Source of the DNA: an uncultured Oscillospiraceae bacterium
GTDB lineage: Bacteria > Bacillota > Clostridia > Oscillospirales > Oscillospiraceae
Assembly: GCA_934565775.1 (NCBI GenBank)
Contig: CAKTIN010000009.1
Span: 1 to 36,507 of the forward strand
Length of the DNA stretch: 36,507 nucleotides
Reading direction: 5' to 3'
Part shown: piece by piece, positions 8,714 through 15,944 of the stretch
Position numbering within the stretch: position 1 is the stretch's first letter
How the letters are laid out: each line of letters opens with the position of its first letter
Notes under the pieces: model-generated
What the model saw: only the letters and a program-made list of their open reading frames with translations
Database searches by the model: none
Told to the model about the DNA's origin: nothing
Program-made: the position numbers and the translations under genes

Positions 8714-10396
8714 ATGAAATTTTGTACAACGTGCGGAAAGCAGCTCCGGGATGATGCAAAATTCTGCACCGGCTGCGGCAGCCCGTGTAAGCCGATCGCC
8801 ACACAACCGGCTCAGCCCGCGCAGCCTGCGCAGCCGACCCAACCGGTTCATCCGGTCCAACCCGTGCAGCCGGTCCAGCCGGTGCAGCCGGTTCGGCCCG
8901 TGCAACCGGTGCAACCGGTCCAGCCGGTGCGGCCCGCGGCGGAGCCGGTTTCCGAAAATGTGCCCCCGGAGCATAGAGAGCCGCTGCCCGAGCCTTCGAA
9001 GCCGCCTAAGGGGAAGCGGGAGAAGGCCGCCTCTCGGGGCTCTGGAAAAAAGACGCTGTGGATCGTCCTGGGGGCGGTCCTTGCGGCGGTGCTGGTGGCG
9101 GGGCTCCTGGTCCTGCGCTGGTACACCGGGGCAGAGCAGCGGATCCTGCGGGCCCTGGATGCGGGGAACTATGAGCAGGCGGAGTCTATTGTGCGGGAGG
9201 ACAGCAGCCTGAGCGAAAACGAGAAGCTGGAAAAGCAGCTGCTGGAGCGGGTGGCCGCCGTGCGCGCCGATTATGAGGCCCAGACCCTGGATTACGACGC
9301 GGCGACCCGGGAGCTGGATACCATCGGGAAATTGGGCGTTACCGGCGTTTCCCAGACGCTGGGGGAGGCCCGGTCCTACATAGACGCGCTGAACGAATCC
9401 CGGACCAACTATGCCGCGGCGGAGGCCTGCTATCAGGCCGGGGACTACGCCGGGGCGATCACCAATTACCGACTGGTGTCTCAGCTGGACGGAAACTATC
9501 AGGCTGCCCAGGACAAGCTGAGCCAGGCGGAGGAGAAATACCGGGAGGCCGAGCTGGGGAAGGCGGCGGCCTTTGCCGGGGAGGGGCTGTATGACGAGGC
9601 GATCCAGGAGCTTCGGCTGGCCCTGGGCTATCTGCCCAACGACAGCGCCATGACCGAGCAGATCCATGTATATGAGGCCTCGGAGCAGAGCGCGAAGATC
9701 GACATCGCCCTGGCCCAGGCGGAGGGCTACAGCCAGGCCATGGACTATCTGTCCGCTTATCTGGCGGTCCACGCGCTGGATAAGGCGGGAATCCGCGACG
9801 CGAAGGTCAGCGCTGCGGAGAGCCGGTATGCCGGGCTGTACCGCACCCAGGTGCTGGGGCAGGTAGACGATGCCCTGGCGAAGGAGGACTTCGCGGGCGC
9901 GCTGGCCGCGCTGAATGCGGCGCTGAAGCACCTCCCCCAGGACGAGGTCCTGCAAAGCAAGCTGGACGCAGTCAAGGCCCAGCAGCCCATCCCAATCACG
10001 ACGCTGCTGGAGATCAATAAGGACCAGTGGTCGGATTGGAACGCAGGCTCTCCCACGGACCCCTTTGGAAACGACTATTCCGGGGCCTGCAACTTCATTA
10101 TTCTGGGGCCCTATGGGCGCAATGTAAATGAACATTATATTGAATACCGCCTGTATGGGGGATACAGCCGGCTGACCGGCTCCATTGCGCCTCAGATCAA
10201 AACAGATGTGAATTATGTTGCCAGATTGCAGGTTTACGCGGACGATGTGCTGGTTTATACCTCGCCGGATGTTGGCCGCAAGACGGATGCGATCCCCTTT
10301 TCCGTGAATGTCAGCGGAGCGGAGTATATCAAGATCGTTGTATCTACAGAGGGATACTCACAAGTTATCGTGTCCAATCTCCAGCTTTGGCCCTGA
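8714..10396 (+). CDS. Zinc-ribbon membrane protein with Gln-Pro-Val repeats, TPR-like region and NPCBM-like C-terminus
   Basis: A 560-residue protein in five parts. Residues 1-22 are a zinc ribbon with C4, C7, C18 and C21. Residues ~31-76 are a low-complexity stretch of Gln-Pro-Ala then Gln-Pro-Val repeats. Residues ~114-136 are one membrane span after a Lys/Arg-rich segment, so the ribbon should be cytoplasmic and the rest outside. Residues ~140-420 are helical repeats with Tyr/Ala patterning like TPRs (for example [16 protein letters not shown]). Residues ~425-560 form a beta-rich domain resembling NPCBM/NEW2 carbohydrate-binding modules ([17 protein letters not shown], ending in LQLWP). 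The ATG has AAGGAGGAGAG ahead. First gene of a likely three-gene operon. Confidence 0.8.
   Translation: MKFCTTCGKQLRDDAKFCTGCGSPCKPIATQPAQPAQPAQPTQPVHPVQPVQPVQPVQPVRPVQPVQPVQPVRPAAEPVSENVPPEHREPLPEPSKPPKGKREKAASRGSGKKTLWIVLGAVLAAVLVAGLLVLRWYTGAEQRILRALDAGNYEQAESIVREDSSLSENEKLEKQLLERVAAVRADYEAQTLDYDAATRELDTIGKLGVTGVSQTLGEARSYIDALNESRTNYAAAEACYQAGDYAGAITNYRLVSQLDGNYQAAQDKLSQAEEKYREAELGKAAAFAGEGLYDEAIQELRLALGYLPNDSAMTEQIHVYEASEQSAKIDIALAQAEGYSQAMDYLSAYLAVHALDKAGIRDAKVSAAESRYAGLYRTQVLGQVDDALAKEDFAGALAALNAALKHLPQDEVLQSKLDAVKAQQPIPITTLLEINKDQWSDWNAGSPTDPFGNDYSGACNFIILGPYGRNVNEHYIEYRLYGGYSRLTGSIAPQIKTDVNYVARLQVYADDVLVYTSPDVGRKTDAIPFSVNVSGAEYIKIVVSTEGYSQVIVSNLQLWP
8804..8940 (+). repeat. Gln-Pro-Val coding microrepeat
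   Basis: Imperfect repeats of a 9-base unit (CAGCCGGTC/CAACCGGTG and variants) encode about fifteen Gln/Arg/His-Pro-Val steps. The codons vary while the peptide is kept, which argues for selection on the linker rather than a very recent slippage array. Confidence 0.8.
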
Positions 10397-10410
10397 AAGG
10401 AGGCAGACCT

Positions 10411-11562
10411 ATGAAATACTGTGAACACTGCGGCAAGCAGCTGAAGGATTCCGCAAAATTCTGCCCCGGCTGCGGGACGCCGATCCAGGATGAGGAGGCG
10501 CCCAAGACCCTCCGCTGCCCCCATTGCGGGGAGCCTCTGGAGGCGGGGGCGGCTTTCTGCGATGCCTGCGGGGCACGGCTGGGGGAGCCCTCTGCGCCTC
10601 CGGCGCCCAAGGCGGAGGCACAGAGCCCTGCCCAGCCGGTGGAAAACGCAAAGGAAACGACGGAATATCTGGGTCGGGTGGTGCACCTGGAGCAGACGGT
10701 GTACGCTCTGGACCGGGCGATTGACCAGATCCAGGGGAAAATCCAGAAGATGGGGCACCGGCTGAATTTCCAGAAGCCGGTGCTGCCGGGAGAGGTAGAG
10801 CTCTTTTATGACTGCTTGGACGGCTTCGGGACCATGATCGGAGCTGGAGCCTTTGTCGGCGGGGTGATCGGCCTGTTTGCCGGGGGCCTTCTCAAGGGCA
10901 TTATCTGGGGCGGCGTGATTATGGCGATTGTCCACCTCACCCTGACCGGTATGATAAATTCCGACACGAACAGGAAGAGACAGGCGGAATATGCAGAAGA
11001 GAAGAGGGCCTATGACAACGCCGTTGCGGCGGACAACGCCCGGGTGGAGGAAGAGATCCGGGAGCGCACAAAGCTGATCGCCCTGCTGGACGGGATGAAG
11101 GAAAAGCGCCAGGAGACGGCGGACCTGCTGGAACTTTTCTATCAGCAGGATCTGATTTATCCCAAGTACCGGAATCTGGTGGCGGTGTGCTCCTTCTATG
11201 AGTACTTTATGTCCGGGCGCTGCTTCGCCCTGGCCGGAGCCAACGGCGCGTACAACAAGTTTGAGGAAGAGGCGCGGATGGAGCGCATCTGCACGAAGCT
11301 GGATGTGGTGGTCTCCCGGCTGGAGGATATTAAGGCGAATCAGTATACCCTTTACGACGCCATTCAGGAGGGCAACCGCATGACCCATTCCCTGGTGGAG
11401 GAGTCCTATAAGCAGTCGCAGCTTGCGGAGGCGACGGCGCAGAACGCCGCGCTGACTGCGCAGTATGCGGAAATTACGGCCAACAATACGGAGGCAGCGG
11501 CCTGGATCAGCGCGGCGACCTATCTGTCTCTGGAGAGTGGCAAGTCGGACGGCTCCGTGTAA
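10411..11562 (+). CDS. Double zinc-ribbon coiled-coil membrane protein
   Basis: A 383-residue protein I do not recognise by name. Two zinc ribbons open it: C4, C7, C18, C21 and C36, C39, C50, C53. A Pro/Ala linker, an amphipathic helical segment (residues ~85-125) and a glycine-rich pair of membrane spans (~145-190, GAGAFVGGVIGLFAGG and IIWGGVIMAIVHLTL) follow. The rest (~190-383) is almost all helix, rich in Glu, Ala and Gln and probably coiled coil; with a tight two-span hairpin, both ends should face the cytoplasm. The ATG at 10411 follows AAAGGAGGCAGACCT, a strong ribosome site starting at the upstream stop codon. Same operon as the preceding gene; neighbours share the N-terminal ribbon. 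Confidence 0.75.
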   Translation: MKYCEHCGKQLKDSAKFCPGCGTPIQDEEAPKTLRCPHCGEPLEAGAAFCDACGARLGEPSAPPAPKAEAQSPAQPVENAKETTEYLGRVVHLEQTVYALDRAIDQIQGKIQKMGHRLNFQKPVLPGEVELFYDCLDGFGTMIGAGAFVGGVIGLFAGGLLKGIIWGGVIMAIVHLTLTGMINSDTNRKRQAEYAEEKRAYDNAVAADNARVEEEIRERTKLIALLDGMKEKRQETADLLELFYQQDLIYPKYRNLVAVCSFYEYFMSGRCFALAGANGAYNKFEEEARMERICTKLDVVVSRLEDIKANQYTLYDAIQEGNRMTHSLVEESYKQSQLAEATAQNAALTAQYAEITANNTEAAAWISAATYLSLESGKSDGSV

Positions 11563-11579
11563 GGAAAGGAGGCTTGCAT

Positions 11580-11957
11580 ATGTATTGCCCGTATTGCGGT
11601 GCAGCGCTGCAGGAGGAGGCAGCCTTTTGCGCGGCTTGTGGGAAGAGAATCCCAACTTTGAACGGCGGCACGGCAGCCCAGGGGAAGGGCGCTGCCGGAG
11701 CCGCGCCGCCAAAGACCCGCAGCAAAAAGAAACGGATTCTGCTGCTGGGAATCCTTGGGGTGGTCCTGGTCCTGGGCCTGATTTTGGCGCTGTCTCAGCA
11801 GCATGGCGTGCACTTGAAGTACGCCTGGGGGACGAGCCTGGATGAGATCGAAGAAAAAGAGCAGGTCTTATCCAAGGGAAGAGACTCCTTGCAGCTGTGC
11901 TTGGGGAAATTTACCTCGCAATGGATCACAACGCGTCGAATTCCGGGAATGTGCTGA
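11580..11957 (+). CDS. Zinc-ribbon membrane protein, N-terminal part of a probably frameshifted gene
   Basis: Begins with a zinc ribbon (C3, C6, C17, C20), then a Lys/Arg-rich linker and one membrane span (RILLLGILGVVLVLGLILAL, residues ~51-71). The open frame gives 125 residues, but after about codon 102 (SKGRDS) the composition turns unlike a natural protein and ends at a TGA. The -1 frame over the same bases then carries a continuous plausible sequence to 12166. A single lost base between about 11880 and 11905 would join the two into one protein of ~194 residues. The start is the ATG at 11580 after GGAAAGGAGG; a TTG two codons earlier is possible. Third gene of the zinc-ribbon operon. Confidence 0.65.
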   Translation: MYCPYCGAALQEEAAFCAACGKRIPTLNGGTAAQGKGAAGAAPPKTRSKKKRILLLGILGVVLVLGLILALSQQHGVHLKYAWGTSLDEIEEKEQVLSKGRDSLQLCLGKFTSQWITTRRIPGMC

Positions 11958-12166
11958 CGGGGCTGTACACCATTATGGACACTGTGTTCGGAAGCGCGAC
12001 CCAGACCCTTTCCAGCTTCCTGAGTTTGTTCCAGAACGGTGCGCTGCGGATGAAGAGACAGGAGCTTGTAGTTGTGCTCCTGGACTTTACCGCCTTTGCG
12101 GCGGGCGGTCTGCTGATCGCGAAGAATATCGCGGCGGGAAGGCTGGTCAGCCGCCGGGGAAAATAG
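11897..12166 (+). pseudogene. C-terminal part of the frameshifted zinc-ribbon protein
   Basis: An 89-codon frame, -1 relative to the gene before it, reading LGEIYLAMDHNASNSGNVLT and ending in a hydrophobic segment (ELVVVLLDFTAFAAGGLLIA) with a basic tail. It has no good ribosome site at its GTG (11897) or at the ATG at 11921. It therefore looks like the displaced end of the 11580 gene and not a separate gene. Sequencing error, real mutation and programmed frameshifting all remain possible; no obvious slippery heptamer was seen. Confidence 0.5.
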
Positions 12167-12177
12167 AGCCTATAATG

Positions 12178-12217
12178 GGAAAGACTGCCTCAATTTCTTG
12201 AGGCAGCCTTTCCTTTA
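12178..12217 (+). terminator. Terminator after the zinc-ribbon operon
   Basis: A perfect 9-bp stem CTGCCTCAA/TTGAGGCAG with a TTTC loop, extended by flanking GAAAG/CTTTC, then CCTTTA. It lies between convergent genes; the T tract is short in both directions. Confidence 0.7.
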
Positions 12218-12228
12218 TAGAGGGTGCA

Positions 12229-12687
12229 TTAGAATAACCAATAGAGTTTAGCCCGCAGGGAGGAGTAGCTGATCAGGATCAGAAGCAGGCCGATTCCCTG
12301 AATGACCAGGTTGGCCTTGCCGTAGTTCCGCAGAGTCTCCGGGCGATCCTCCCCCAGCGCAATGATCAGCGACCCGATAAACGGCAGAATCGTGCACAGA
12401 ATCATCCAGCCGATCCAACCGCCGATGGTGGTGGGGTCCCGCTCCTCATAAATGACCTTGGGCGACATAGAGCTCGGCGCGGCGATGGGCCAGTGACTCG
12501 CCGCCGGCTGTGCGGGCTGCTGCGCCGGTTGATAGTCGCTCTGCTGAGTCTGCCAGGTTTGCTGGGCGTTCCACTGGGCCTGCCAGGCCTCCCGCCGCTG
12601 CGCCTCCTTCTGCGATTCCTGGGTGCAGGCGTCGCACAGCTCGGCGGAATCCGGGATCTGTTTTCCGCAATTTCTACAATAAGCCAT
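12229..12687 (-). CDS. Zinc-ribbon membrane protein (fourth of the cluster)
   Basis: A 152-residue protein. Residues 1-22 form a zinc ribbon with C4, C7, C18 and C21. A Gln/Ala-rich low-complexity linker (~25-65) follows, then a predicted membrane region with two spans (GWIGWMILCTILPFIGSLIIAL and NLVIQGIGLLLILISY). The start at 12687 has AGAAAGGAGAACCCC ahead; longer in-frame starts upstream cover the promoter and lack a ribosome site. It converges on the three-gene zinc-ribbon operon. The same ribbon-linker-membrane plan suggests a related job, but the partner is unknown. Confidence 0.8.
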   Translation of the reverse strand: MAYCRNCGKQIPDSAELCDACTQESQKEAQRREAWQAQWNAQQTWQTQQSDYQPAQQPAQPAASHWPIAAPSSMSPKVIYEERDPTTIGGWIGWMILCTILPFIGSLIIALGEDRPETLRNYGKANLVIQGIGLLLILISYSSLRAKLYWLF

Positions 12688-12736
12688 GGGGTTCTCCTTT
12701 CTCTCTTGCCGGCAAGCCTGCCGATGGGGTGCTTTT

Positions 12737-12765
12737 ATTATAGAATGAAACGGAGCGCTTGGAAA
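12737..12765 (-). promoter_or_regulatory. Probable promoter of the minus-strand zinc-ribbon gene
   Basis: Minus strand TTTCCA and perfect TATAAT with a 17-base spacer, about 50 bases before the start codon. Confidence 0.55.
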
Positions 12766-12903
12766 GGAATAGCAGCCGGAGTAGCAGTCCAATTTTTCCA
12801 TTTTTCCTCCGGAACCCCTGCTTTTCGGGGGAAAGGGAAGGGGCGGAGCGGTGCCGATTCGACAGGATAGTTGAAAATGGTACAGAAAGTCTCCGAATCT
12901 GCA

Positions 12904-12932
12904 CAGACAGGGAAATGGACTTGTGCTATACT
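12904..12932 (+). promoter_or_regulatory. Promoter of the GH28-like surface gene
   Basis: CAGACA, 17 bases, then TATACT with an extended -10 (TTGTGCTATACT). The same arrangement and much of the same sequence recur before the 1710-residue surface protein gene at 15834-15862. Confidence 0.65.
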
Positions 12933-12965
12933 TACCACAAGAGTCAGAAATAGGGAGGCCTTTTT

Positions 12966-15671
12966 ATGCAAAATTGTTCAAAAACAGGAAGCAGCCGTCG
13001 GCTGGGAAGCTTGCTTCTCGCTCTGGCGGTGCTTTTGTCTTTTTTGGGCACGTTTAACGTTGCACCTCTGCGCGCTGCTGCGGCAGGCGGACCGGACGTA
13101 GCCGTCACCGGATTTTATGTCCAGGGCGCCCAGGTCCGGGTGACGCTGTACGATGTGGGCGGCACGAGACCGGGGACCGTGGGCGTTACCGTCTATCAGG
13201 ACGGGAGCCGGATCTATACCCAGGATCAGGCGGTTTCCTGGAATAAGAACACGGCAAGCCTGGAGTTTTCGGTGGGAAAGGAACTGAAGCAGTGCGACCT
13301 GACTGTGGTGGTCCGGGCCCCGGGGGACCGGAACCGGAGCAACGACAATTTGTCGATTACGGTGGGACAGTCCTCTGCGTTCCCCACGGAGCCGCCGGTG
13401 ACGGAGCCAACGCAGGCCCCTACGGAAGCGCCCACTGTGCCCACGGAGCCGCAGGTCACGGTGCGGAAGGTGACGGCCGCCGCCCAGGCGGGGGCCACCA
13501 GCGTGACCCTGACCTGGAGCTTGGATGCGCACAGCGGCAATACGGATCCGCAGCGCTATGAGATCACGCTGAACGGCCAGACCTATACGGCGACAGGGGT
13601 GGGCAGCCATACCTTCTCGGGCCTGGCCTCCGGGCAGACCTATTCCTATACGGTGAAGGCCTATTATCAGGGAGCGGAGACCTCCTCCGCCTCCGGCACG
13701 GTCACGACCCAATCCTGGACCCCCACCGGGGATGCCTGGGACTTGATTGTGACGGAGCTGACCTGGGAGCCCAGAGAGCCCCAGGCGGGAGACAAGGTGG
13801 TCTTTACGGCGACGATTCAGAATGTGGGCAGGACCGCGTCCCCCAGCGGGGAAAAGCACGGCGTGCTCTTTACGGTAAACGGCGGGAATAACACCTGGAA
13901 CGATCAGTTCTATGGACCGCTGGCCCCGGGGGAGTCTGTGACGCTGACCGCCACCGGGGGCGCCAGCAGCAATGGCTGGACGGCTGCGGCGGGCACCTAT
14001 ACGGTCACGGCCCGGGTAAATGACGACAACAGCCCCAAAAATGAGTCCAACCGGGACAATAACACCCGCAGCAGGACCCTGACCGTGGCCAGCGTCTCCC
14101 TGGTCAATCCCCCCACGGAGGGAATGCCCAGCGGCGAGAATGTCAATGTGGCCCCGATGGACAGCTATGGCGACCGGAGAAACGACCAGGTGGCCGTGGT
14201 GATCAACGGCAAGCAGTCCCCCAGCATCAGCGCCAAGGTCAACACCCACCGCTATTACAACCAGTGCTACGGCTACGAGACGGTCCCCGTGAACATTTTT
14301 GAGCTGAAGGACGGGGCTGAGGCCATGGTCCGGGTGGGCCTGCCCACCAACGTAAAGCTGGAGTCTGTGGTGGTCCGGCCGCTGTCTGCAAACGTGAAGC
14401 CCCGGATCGTCACTCTGAGCGGCGGACAGAAGTATGTGGAATTCCCCATTACCAAGCAGGGCAGCTATGTGGTGGAGTATAACGGCTCGACCACCGGGGC
14501 GCTGCACCTGTTTGCCAATCCGGTGTATACCAGCGGCCAATACGGCGGGGACTATCTGCCTCTGGGCTCCATGCGGGTGGCGGACGGCTTCGGCGGCCTG
14601 AGCGTGTACGGCAGCGGCGTTCTGGTGCAGACGGTGGGCAGCGGTCCCCATGCGGCGGTGAACGCGGGCAGCGGCGCGGGCTTCCGGGGCGTTACCCTGA
14701 TCAATGAGAGCGAGCAGATCTATAATAACGCGGCGGGTATCTGGAATGTGGAGGTCCGGGACGCGTCCAATGTGACCTTTGACTATTTCCACATCCTGGC
14801 CGGCGGCGCCAACAGCGACGGCATTTCCATCCAGTCGTCGGACCATGTGACCGTTACCAACTCCTTCATCCGCACCTGGGACGACGGGGTCGTGCTGAAG
14901 AATTACTCCTGGGGGCGCTACACCCACGATGTGACGGTGCAGAACTGCGTATTCTGGACGGATCTGGCCCAGGCCATGGAGCTGGGAGCGGAGACCAATA
15001 AGGCGGTCGGCCCGAATCCGACGATTTACGGCGTGACCTTTGAGAATATCGATGTGGTCCATGCCTGCCACAAGCCCGCCATGAGCATCCATAATATGGA
15101 CAACGCCAGTATTTACGATGTGACCTGGCGGAATGTCACGGTGGAGGACGCCAGCATGGGCTATAACACCGGCGTGGAGGACGGGTGGCCCATTCTAATC
15201 GATCTGACCAATGTCATAGGCGGCGAGCTGGACGGGACTACAAGCGCCTGGACCCATGAGCCGAGCCGAGGCTCTATTGACAATGTGACCTTTGAAAACA
15301 TCCGGGTCCTGGGCTGGAAGAATACGGCGGGGAAGATTCCCGGCATCCGTATGGCGAACAGCAGCCAAAATGGCGGCGGCTCGATCCGCAATATTAAGAT
15401 CAACGGCCTGTATTACAGAAATGCGGACGGCAGCACCCGCACCATTGGAAGCCTGACGGATCTGAATGCGCTGTGCAATTGGAATCCCAAGGAGTCCGCG
15501 AATCCCCAGGGAGTCCGGGCGGACTACGGCGTAATTACTTTTGGTACCGCAGGCGCGCCGGCTCTGCCTGATCCCAGCGGCAGCAACGGCAGCCGGACGG
15601 TCTGGGCGGCGGAGCGTCTGGGAGAACGTTTGCGGGAAATTCTTTCCGAGGCAAGAAATATACCCGGGTGA
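12966..15671 (+). CDS. Secreted multidomain protein with GH28/GH49-like beta-helix
   Basis: A 901-residue exported protein. Residues 1-~38 are a signal peptide. A CARDB-like domain (~42-133), a Thr/Glu/Pro-rich linker (~138-163), an FN3-like domain (~166-250), a second CARDB-like domain (~256-375) and a beta-sandwich plus right-handed beta-helix (~385-860) follow. In the helix, NSDGISI gives D618 and TWDDGVV gives D639 and D640; the 21/22-residue spacing equals that of the catalytic Asp trio of GH28 polygalacturonases. The GH28 Gly-His-Gly motif is absent (AMELGAET near there), which fits GH49 dextranase-type clan members better. It should act on an outside polysaccharide, substrate unknown. 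No LPxTG, SLH or other anchor is seen. The ATG follows GGGAGGCC. Confidence 0.75.
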   Translation: MQNCSKTGSSRRLGSLLLALAVLLSFLGTFNVAPLRAAAAGGPDVAVTGFYVQGAQVRVTLYDVGGTRPGTVGVTVYQDGSRIYTQDQAVSWNKNTASLEFSVGKELKQCDLTVVVRAPGDRNRSNDNLSITVGQSSAFPTEPPVTEPTQAPTEAPTVPTEPQVTVRKVTAAAQAGATSVTLTWSLDAHSGNTDPQRYEITLNGQTYTATGVGSHTFSGLASGQTYSYTVKAYYQGAETSSASGTVTTQSWTPTGDAWDLIVTELTWEPREPQAGDKVVFTATIQNVGRTASPSGEKHGVLFTVNGGNNTWNDQFYGPLAPGESVTLTATGGASSNGWTAAAGTYTVTARVNDDNSPKNESNRDNNTRSRTLTVASVSLVNPPTEGMPSGENVNVAPMDSYGDRRNDQVAVVINGKQSPSISAKVNTHRYYNQCYGYETVPVNIFELKDGAEAMVRVGLPTNVKLESVVVRPLSANVKPRIVTLSGGQKYVEFPITKQGSYVVEYNGSTTGALHLFANPVYTSGQYGGDYLPLGSMRVADGFGGLSVYGSGVLVQTVGSGPHAAVNAGSGAGFRGVTLINESEQIYNNAAGIWNVEVRDASNVTFDYFHILAGGANSDGISIQSSDHVTVTNSFIRTWDDGVVLKNYSWGRYTHDVTVQNCVFWTDLAQAMELGAETNKAVGPNPTIYGVTFENIDVVHACHKPAMSIHNMDNASIYDVTWRNVTVEDASMGYNTGVEDGWPILIDLTNVIGGELDGTTSAWTHEPSRGSIDNVTFENIRVLGWKNTAGKIPGIRMANSSQNGGGSIRNIKINGLYYRNADGSTRTIGSLTDLNALCNWNPKESANPQGVRADYGVITFGTAGAPALPDPSGSNGSRTVWAAERLGERLREILSEARNIPG

Positions 15672-15833
15672 TGCGAAGAAAACAGGTAAAAAATCGGGCA
15701 GAAATGGCACAAAACAGTTTAACGTAAAACAAATATACGCAAATAGGTTTGGTTTTATTCCATAATTCATAAATATTACAGTCGTTATACGAATGAAAAA
15801 TTCGAAAAATGTAGAGAATAATTGAATTTGGTA
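15672..15833 (+). other. AT-rich intergenic region between two surface protein genes
   Basis: The spacer between 15671 and 15945 is clearly richer in A and T than its neighbours. It contains the promoter described at 15834-15862. No clear intrinsic terminator was found after the GH28-like gene and no small gene with a ribosome site. Confidence 0.5.
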
Positions 15834-15862
15834 TAGACAACGAAACGCTATTGTGCTAAAAT
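15834..15862 (+). promoter_or_regulatory. Promoter of the 1710-residue surface protein gene
   Basis: TAGACA, 17 bases, then TAAAAT with an extended TTGTGC before it. It shares AGACA, an AAA in the spacer, TTGTGCTA and exact spacing with the promoter at 12904-12932. A leader of about 75 bases with a weak TGGGCC/GGCCCA hairpin follows. Confidence 0.65.
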
Positions 15863-15944
15863 AATTTTAGACTACAAGGGTTCTGGGCCGCGCTCTGTAT
15901 GGGAGGGGCCCATGCCCTGCTATTTCGGTGAGGAGGAGTTGGAA

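Noticed and set aside
8633..10135. 500-codon minus-strand frame opposite the first zinc-ribbon gene
   Set aside because: Arg/Gly/Leu-rich antisense reading; the plus strand has the zinc ribbon, membrane span and ribosome site.
12978..15092. 704-codon minus-strand frame opposite the GH28-like gene
   Set aside because: His/Arg/Gly-rich shadow with no start signal; the plus strand encodes a signal peptide and recognised domains.
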